NCBI RefSeq assembly: GCF_964275005.1
Contig: NC_092694.1
Coordinates: 28,392,632 to 28,456,631, forward strand
DNA: 64,000 nucleotides
DNA from: Diadema setosum
Lineage: Eukaryota; Echinodermata; Echinoidea; Diadematoida; Diadematidae
Direction: 5' to 3'
Position 1 is the stretch's first letter. Each line of letters opens with the position of its first letter. Both the position numbers and the translations under genes were made by a program. This document shows positions 57,491-64,000 of this stretch, in pieces. The notes beneath the pieces were generated by a model. It was not told the origin of the DNA. It did not search any database and saw only the letters and a list, made by a program, of their open reading frames with translations.

Positions 57491-59327
57491 CTTTTAACTC
57501 GGACATTGGGGCTATATAGAAGGTATTTGAGCTCACTAACACGATTCTGGCGTTTTTATACACCAAAAATTGCTCAGTAACAAGAAATCGCTCAAAATGT
57601 TCACTGATTTGGGAACGCCCCCCAAAATTGGCAGCTGATTGGCTTATGCGATTTGACGTATGATGGGGTAGACCCCGCGAAGCCACCGAGTTCGTCTAAT
57701 GCGTTGGCAATGTAAAATGAGTGAAACTTTATCTATTTTTAAATCAAGATTTAACCAGTTCTGACAATCTTTGCGTCCAAAAAGTGATTTGAATATGTTG
57801 TTTAGACATTTTAGTAGAGGCCCAGTGACGCCACTGACTTTTTTTGAACACTTTACCCATGATAATTGCCTTTTTGGATCCGGTTTACGTTTGGAAAAAA
57901 CTAGATATTTCTGCGAGAGAAAAAGACAAGTAGACGTACAGACAGCCGCTTTACTGCTGACCGTACATTGTGACTCTGTGTGTGTGCATGGATGATAACA
58001 ACAAATTTCAACTGGAGACTGGATGGCACTCTAATTTTTACGATAACAGCATACCTTGCTAGCTCCGCGGAGATCGCGTTGCATTAGCTTTATACACGGT
58101 AAACAAGCTGGTAGCAGTACGTGGTCAACAAGACAGTGTTCTCAATATGGATTCAGACCTCTGTGGATTCGCCTTTCTGGCTGCTACCCCCACCGAGATG
58201 ATGAAGGCGAAGGTAAAGCAGCCCCTCGTCAGCTCCAGCTCCAGCCCCACGCAACCCTAAATCTAATCTGTATTGAGTTCATCCCGCCCGTAGCCGTACC
58301 GTTCTGGAGTATATGAACCCGACTCTTCACCTCCCGCCCCCGGGGCAGTGGCCCGTGAGGATGCTGCTCGAGGAACAGGGTGATGGCAACGAGCCCGCGA
58401 CGAGGTTGGGACTTGGAAGATAATAATTGGTAACTATCATTAGTATCAAGTACGCTGAGAGTCTAGATAGTTCACTCTAACGTTAGGCCTAACGTTAATT
58501 TTTACAGAATGCAGGTCGATTGGGGTCGGAAAAATCAAAACAGAATTTTGTTTACAATACAACATGAATGTGAAACTGGAGTGGAAGAGGGACATCGGTA
58601 AACGACGGTATGAATTGAAAGGCTATGCACTGAGCTGGCGAGGCAGATGTCATACTTGAGCTCTCATATCTCTCGATCTCATTCATAATGTCACAAGGAC
58701 AAACTGATTTTTCAGATCCCGATTTTTTTTTTTCCGCATTTAACAGTATTTTACTTGAGTCCTGGTATAACCTTTGATGTAATTCATAGTACTGTACCTG
58801 TATACGCATGTACCCGGTATATAAGGAGGTCATTTCTCTGGCCCCAAGGACCTTCCTATCATGAGGTAATCGACTGGTAAATTCCAACCAAGTTTGTTTC
58901 CACTATAATAAAGGCCCTCCTACTACAGTTTCACATGTAAATTGCCGAGCACGAGACAAGTTATGAAAGGATAAGTGAAAAACTGCTGTTTGCAATAAGG
59001 TACAAGTGTTTGCCGGCCATACCATAACTGCAATTTCAATTACCGTATGTGGCTGGGCTAAGCAGTGGTTTGAAGAGTCTGGTATCAGTGGTAACCTCTC
59101 TGGCAGTAGGGGTTCCTACAGGCCTAGTCATGAACGATATTTTGTTCACACTTGCCTAGAACTCAAACAATGATTTCACTAATGACTAATAGGCCTATAG
59201 TCTAAATCTCATTGTGTGACAGTGCAGTACTACTTCAAAACACCAACTAATAAACACAAAGAAGGAAATGCGAATGTGTTGTTCGTTATGTTTCTTCTTT
59301 TTTTTTCCATTTTTTCTTTGTTTTCAG
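57491..59327. other. Possible 5' part of a host gene, not resolved
   Basis: Less AT-rich than the surroundings around 58050-58400. An ATG at 58150 opens MDSDLCGFAFLAATPTEMMK, with a possible donor AAG/gtaaag at about 58213. An alternative frame reads RDDEGEG. No homology is certain. The rest shows nothing clear. Confidence 0.3.
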
Positions 59328-59545
59328 GTGCCTCTGTCGCAGCTGTGTTCCCACATGACCACTGCCAGGGAATCCGTTTGCTGCAAAGAGACAGAGCACA
59401 TAATGGACAAGATTGAGAATTACGGTACAACGAAAGACATTTCGATGCTCCAATGCGCTGTATTATAGCACATCCAGGTTTCTCAACTGTGGGCCTCGAT
59501 GAATGGGTGAAAGAAACTGGAAGCTACCAGGACACCCAACAGTAG
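59328..59545 (+). pseudogene. P2X7-type C-terminal domain fragment (zinc-binding Cys/His)
   Basis: A good acceptor (ctttgttttcag) precedes VPLSQLCSHMTTARESVCC and KETEHIMDKIENYG; a second frame continues RCIIAHPGFSTVGLDEWVKE to a TAG at 59543. The order C..M.T..E..CC.E, then CI..HP.F..V.L..WV fits the Cys/His-rich C-terminal domain of P2X7-like proteins, which is widespread in invertebrates without the channel part. One frame change lies between the two parts near 59440-59455. Either a pseudogene or a sequence error. Confidence 0.45.
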
Positions 59546-60534
59546 GCCTATGGAGAAGGTGCTTGAACAAATGCTGCAGATAACAAGTGAGTTTGTTAGG
59601 CACATTTAATTCCCTATTTTATTTTCCAAATGTTGCAATAAAGATTAGGCTTTTTTCATATCCCTGATAATTTCCTAATGAATTTTATGGTGTCATTATA
59701 CGATTCTACATATGAAAGATCCATTCACATTGTGTAATTTTATTCCTGTTCTCACGATTTCTAGAGTAACACTTGTGTAATATATTATCAAATTTTAGTC
59801 CCTTTGCATTCCATTGCATTCCATTTCATTTCATTTTTGTTTCAATTTCAGGCAGTCAATACATGTTTTTATACATGTATTTTATCCTGCCATTATACAG
59901 TCGTCCCCAAAATAATGACTACCATACCCCATGGGTCCCATTTACATTGTCTAATTTAAATCCTATTCTCAAGATAAATTCCTAGATGAACACATGATGT
60001 CATATAATAGAATTATCAAATTTTACTCCTTTTGCATTCCATTTTGTTTCACTTTTGTTTCAATATCAGGCGATCAAGACATGTTGCATACCGGTAACTG
60101 GTGAGATGATGCTGGACATTTCTGGGCCAAAATGTGAGAGTCCTACTGCCATCTTCTGCTGTTAGAAAAATCTGATAAACTCATCCATCAGAAATAGTGA
60201 CATGCTTTCATTTTGCATAGGTTGTAATAAGACTGTATATGCAGCACTGATATTGGGTGTAGAATGTGACAACTTGTCACATTGCGATCTGCTTAACGGG
60301 AATGTGGTCACAGTGTAGAAATGCATCAGATAAGTTTGTACATTGCAAAATGTCACATGTATACTTTGTCAGACACCTTGTCCATTACCGGTATGTTGGG
60401 TATACTGATGATATGCAGCGTCCAACACCAACTCATCAAGGCACACAGCTGAGAAACATGCTGTTGGACTTCAGCCTCTCTGTACAAATGATCTACAGTA
60501 CATTGTATTTTATTGTAATTTATTGATGCATGTT
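59546..60534. other. Intergenic with a diverged tandem duplication
   Basis: 59710-59870 and about 59932-60090 share words in order: CATTTACATTGT-like, TATCAAATTTTA, TTTGCATTCCATT and GTTTCAAT.TCAGGC. No gene. Confidence 0.5.
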
Positions 60535-60653
60535 CAGTGGAACCTCAATGTTATAAGCAGTGATATGACAAACTGTAGTTATAACAAGATCTTGATATAC
60601 AGGAGTGATATCTCTGGTCCCATAATGTACCTCATTATAACAAGATTCGACTG
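60535..60653. mobile_element. Possible 119-bp MITE, pogo/Tigger-like ends
   Basis: CAGTGGAACCTCAATGTTAT at the left and TTATAACAAGATTCGACTG at the right are inverted. The CAGTnGAACCTC style is known from pogo/Tigger relatives. No clear TA duplication. Confidence 0.5.
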
Positions 60654-63081
60654 TATGTCAAATGCACTCTTGTCTCAATTCTTACTCTTACTATGCTCCC
60701 CCTCTCTCTTTTGTAATGTAGATCTACTGCATGTTTTAGCAATTGGAAAATGACACTTTCACAACCATACAACTGAAGGTAATTTTGATTGTGTAGAATT
60801 GACATACGTGTTGAACAGCTATGTTGTCAATCATGGTCACAAAAAACAAATAACGATCTAATACAATTAAGATGCTGTAGCCTTTCCGGCAATAGCTTCA
60901 CAGCCTCTATTTAGAGAACAGGACCAAGTCTAGTTACGAACTCATTGAACTGGAATGTAGCTGGCTCATATAGTAGTATTCTGTCATGAACCAGTATTCA
61001 TTTGTCAAACATTCCTTCCAGCTGATTACACCAATTATATTTTGTAAGCAAATGGAAAAAAAAAAGTGTGTTGTGTTTTATATATGTAGTTGTAGCGGTT
61101 GTAGTAATACAGTACATGCAGTATAAATTCATCCTTATTAACAAAAAAAGATTAGCTTCATACAGACACATGAAAATGCACAAACATACACATATACACA
61201 CACCCTCAGTACACTCATGCATATCAGATACAAACACGCACAAACACACACCAACATCAGACACACATAGGATGAATATATCATTGATATATTTGCCCTA
61301 TGTTTGTCTGATGTTCCCCCTCATGGAATGGATAGAAATATTCCCCTCATAGATATATGTACAGGTAAGATTTGTATGGCATTGTACATATGTATGCGAT
61401 TTGCATGTTGGTGGGAGTGTTCAAGTGATGCCTGTTTGAAGGTGTTTGTGGGTATGTGTGTAGTATGGCAAAGGGTGTGTGTGTGTGTGTGTGTTGATGT
61501 GTGTATAGATAGGAGACCAAAGAAAATTAGTAAAAGGGAGTGAGGAAAAGTAGGGGAGGGGTATTGTACTTACAGGAGTGAGATTGTAAAACCCTACCAT
61601 TGTGTTATCTCCATATCCTAATGTTGGAACAAAATGGGATTTATTCCACTGGATCAATGGCAGCTGGTCAGTCAAGCACGCATGAGTGACATCCACATTT
61701 GACATCAAATCAGTCCGGAAGAGTTATCTTTTCCACATACATACTGTATATTTCATATCAATATTATGAGACATTCTCATGTAACATTGAATCAAAAGCT
61801 TTGTGATTTCTTCTTCACTATACAGAAATCTCTACAGAACTCAAATTTAGGATAGAAATAATATATGTATTGCAAGTGTACATACACAAAACAATACAGG
61901 TAAGTGATGTTATTCAATCTTTCACACATTTAAAAATGTGTACAAATGTGTGAATGTATGTGAGCATATGTGCATGTGGGTGTTTGCTTGTGTGCACATT
62001 TTCAGAAGTACCTATCTGCATGAATAATTATGAATGTCTGAGTCTGAGTGACCTAGCAATTGTTCTTTCATAAGACCCCTGACACCATATTCATAAGAAA
62101 AAACAATGCTTAACTTTTAATGCTTGACTTCAATGATTATGTATGGAGAACTACAGTATGTATAATAGATATCAACAGAATAATTCCCCAACTAGACTTA
62201 GCATCGCATTATGAATTCGGATTCTCCCTGTGGATGCATTCCAGGTCTCCGAACTTGAGTAACTGGGCCTAAGTCTGCTTAAACACAGATGAAGATTATG
62301 TAAAATGCTAATGCTTAGAACACATCTTGTTCTCCTTTTTCATAAATCTGTGAATCATATACCAAGAGTAAATTATTGCATTTCTTCTCAAAACTACATG
62401 TATATACAATTTTTTTTCAATCCCTTTTGAGTGAGTGTGTTGTGTTCTATAATGCATGCACATCTGATTCTAAATTATCTTGTCAAAAATATCAATATTT
62501 GATCATAAGAGTGATGAGCTCTAATCTATAACAGCAAACATGCTATGATAAAACCATAGTAAGGGACAGCATTCATGTAGAAATCTTCTAAACTTACCAT
62601 TTTAATACAACACTAAATATCTCTACAGAATAGTGTTAAGAATGCAAGCTCATCTGTCCATAAATATGGTCATTTATGCTTTAAACATCAACAAAAGAAT
62701 ACACAGTTTTCCTTTTGTATCCACATGACTCCTGTATTGCAAATGAATTATGATTTTGCTATTAAAAGGACAATATTCAATTGGCAAAGAAATGGTCTTT
62801 GAAACACTATATCAAGTTGGCATATTGTTTGTGATGAAATGCTACATACATGTTATACAGACGGGACACAACAGTAACCAAGGTGATCTTATCTTGTCTT
62901 TAGATGATCACTCATTAATAGAGCGCATAAGAATGCCGGGTATGCATAACAAAATTTTGAGTGTTTGTATCCAACATCTGACAGAAGAACAGATGAAAAA
63001 ATCATTCCACAAAAAATTTGTATCATATTGTACATAATATGAACTTCAATCTCAATTGCAAGGATTCCTGAAACCATCACA
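60654..63081. other. Intergenic or intronic, no gene seen
   Basis: AT-rich with short CA and TG tracts (about 61170-61260, 61466-61502). No supported exon. Confidence 0.5.
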
Positions 63082-63239
63082 TCATTTGTCAGGTGCAAAT
63101 TGTCTCCTGTGATATTCAATAACTTCCTCCCTTGGATGACACACGATGGCACTCACAAGGGGAGACGTTGAAGGCTGGCAGAATGCAGGAGTTTTGTCAT
63201 CGTACTCCACAACAGCAGAAAGGACATCATCAACATGTG
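63082..63239 (-). CDS. Possible terminal exon, unknown protein
   Basis: On the minus strand a strong acceptor (gaattttctacag with a pyrimidine-rich lead) ends at 63240. The exon reads HVDDVLSAVVEYDDKTPAFC, then QPSTSPLVSAIVCHPREEVI and EYHRRQFAPDK to a stop at 63082. Composition looks protein-like, unlike neighbouring frames. I do not recognise the family. It may belong to the same gene as the segment at 63635-63924. Confidence 0.4.
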
Positions 63240-63634
63240 CTGTAGAAAATTCAACAGAAAGAAACAAAGGGACACACAAAATAGATGGAATTAAGATGTT
63301 TGCATTGGTTATTAGCAACAAAGCCCTTGAGGTGTCATGAACAGAAACCACCATTTTGATAATGACATTAAAAAAATCTTTGCAAATTCATATCAAAATT
63401 GGGGTTTGTCCTCCTCAATGCAAAGACTTGATTTGAGAATGCCAAAGTAGCCATTGGTCATGGAATGTGGAGTGTTGGTCTTCGGGAATGGAAAACTGAC
63501 TGCCTCCCTTCTATGACTTCTGATTAGTGGAACAGGAATAAGACCTGCCCCTCCACCCCCCCCCCCCCCCCTAAAAAAAGAGAAAATGTATATCTTGACC
63601 TTTTGAAATTGATCATTTTATGTGTACTCAGTGG
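63240..63634. other. Possible intron between two minus-strand exons
   Basis: No other signal except a poly-C tract near 63556-63571. Confidence 0.35.
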
Positions 63635-63924
63635 TCAAGAAAGCCATGCTTCTACAAAGACAAACAAATAATAAAATGTGTAGTTGACAAATTGTGCCAT
63701 TCTAATATTTTTCTCTTCATTGTAATTGGTCTTGTAACGTGAATTCATTTTCTTCCAATATTGCATAAAATATCTACACCATTCTTTACGAACCTTCACA
63801 CTAGAAGACCCAGCCTTGTATTTCGGCTTCACAATCTGGTAGAGCAGATCACCTGTTGCACCTCGAGCTTGCCTCCGGTCTCGATTTGTGTTGTACACTG
63901 TAATGCAATGCTGCCAGCTGAACC
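63635..63924 (-). CDS. Possible exon, unknown protein
   Basis: On the minus strand the acceptor ctattactaattacag ends at 63925. The frame reads GFSWQHCITVYNTNRDRRQ, ARGATGDLLYQIVKPKYKAG, SSSVKVRKEWCRYFMQYWKK and onward to a stop at 63635. A donor inside (after SSSVK, gtt) is possible, so the true end is uncertain. No family recognised. Confidence 0.4.
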
Positions 63925-64000
63925 CTGTAATTAGTAATAGCATAGAGAGGATTGAATTAAAAAAAAAAAAAATGTCTATGTAGGCCTGTAAGAACATGGT

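Overview
The window reads as animal genomic DNA: AT-rich, full of (TA)n and (TG)n tracts, with GT-AG splice signals, LINE, Penelope-like, LTR and TIR elements, and no bacterial gene organisation. The host genes that can be recognised are a one-strand tandem cluster of class A (rhodopsin-like) GPCRs, each with the whole receptor in one coding exon. Such lineage-specific, nearly intronless GPCR expansions are known from sea urchins ('surreal-GPCRs'), and the long foldback element here resembles sea urchin TU elements. An echinoderm, probably an echinoid, is therefore the best guess. This is inference; another marine invertebrate deuterostome is possible.

GPCR cluster (1-51.8 kb, all + strand). 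Five receptor copies lie at 1.3, 13.3, 29.0, 34.1 and 44.4 kb. Only the third is fully intact (468 aa). The second keeps an intact 7TM core but has lost its ectodomain start. The first and fourth each carry one nonsense codon at a conserved Trp. The fifth is broken by a 5-bp duplication and a 2.4-kb hAT-like insertion. Four copies are preceded by the same promoter module (inverted CCAAT, a CTCATGCGC NRF1-like box, a TATA box), a short non-coding leader exon ending in a splice donor, and a 0.9-2 kb intron ending just before the ATG. A sixth promoter and leader at 51.5 kb has no receptor behind it. The architecture suggests a co-regulated family under birth-and-death evolution.

Repeats between the receptors. 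4.7-5.7 kb: TA-flanked TIR element. 7.3-10.1 kb: Penelope-like element with a GIY-YIG ORF and inverted terminal copies carrying a hammerhead-like core. 15.4-17.2 kb: tandem duplication and a foldback nested in a dispersed repeat. 18.6-26.1 kb: a 7.2-kb foldback/satellite element inserted in a LINE reverse transcriptase. 28.5 kb: foldback with a tRNA-like core. 31.8 kb: 683-bp TIR element. 36.0-38.7 kb: short LTR retrotransposon. 40.4 kb: Tc1 transposase remnant.

Distal part (52-64 kb). A 1.13-kb TIR element (52.5-53.6 kb) and a CR1/L2-like LINE on the minus strand (54.0-56.4 kb, probably with its 3' tail at 51.8 kb) fill the intron of the orphan sixth unit. Beyond lie tandem repeats, a relative of the hAT-like element, a fragment resembling the P2X7-type C-terminal domain (59.3 kb) and two possible minus-strand exons of an unknown gene (63.1-63.9 kb).
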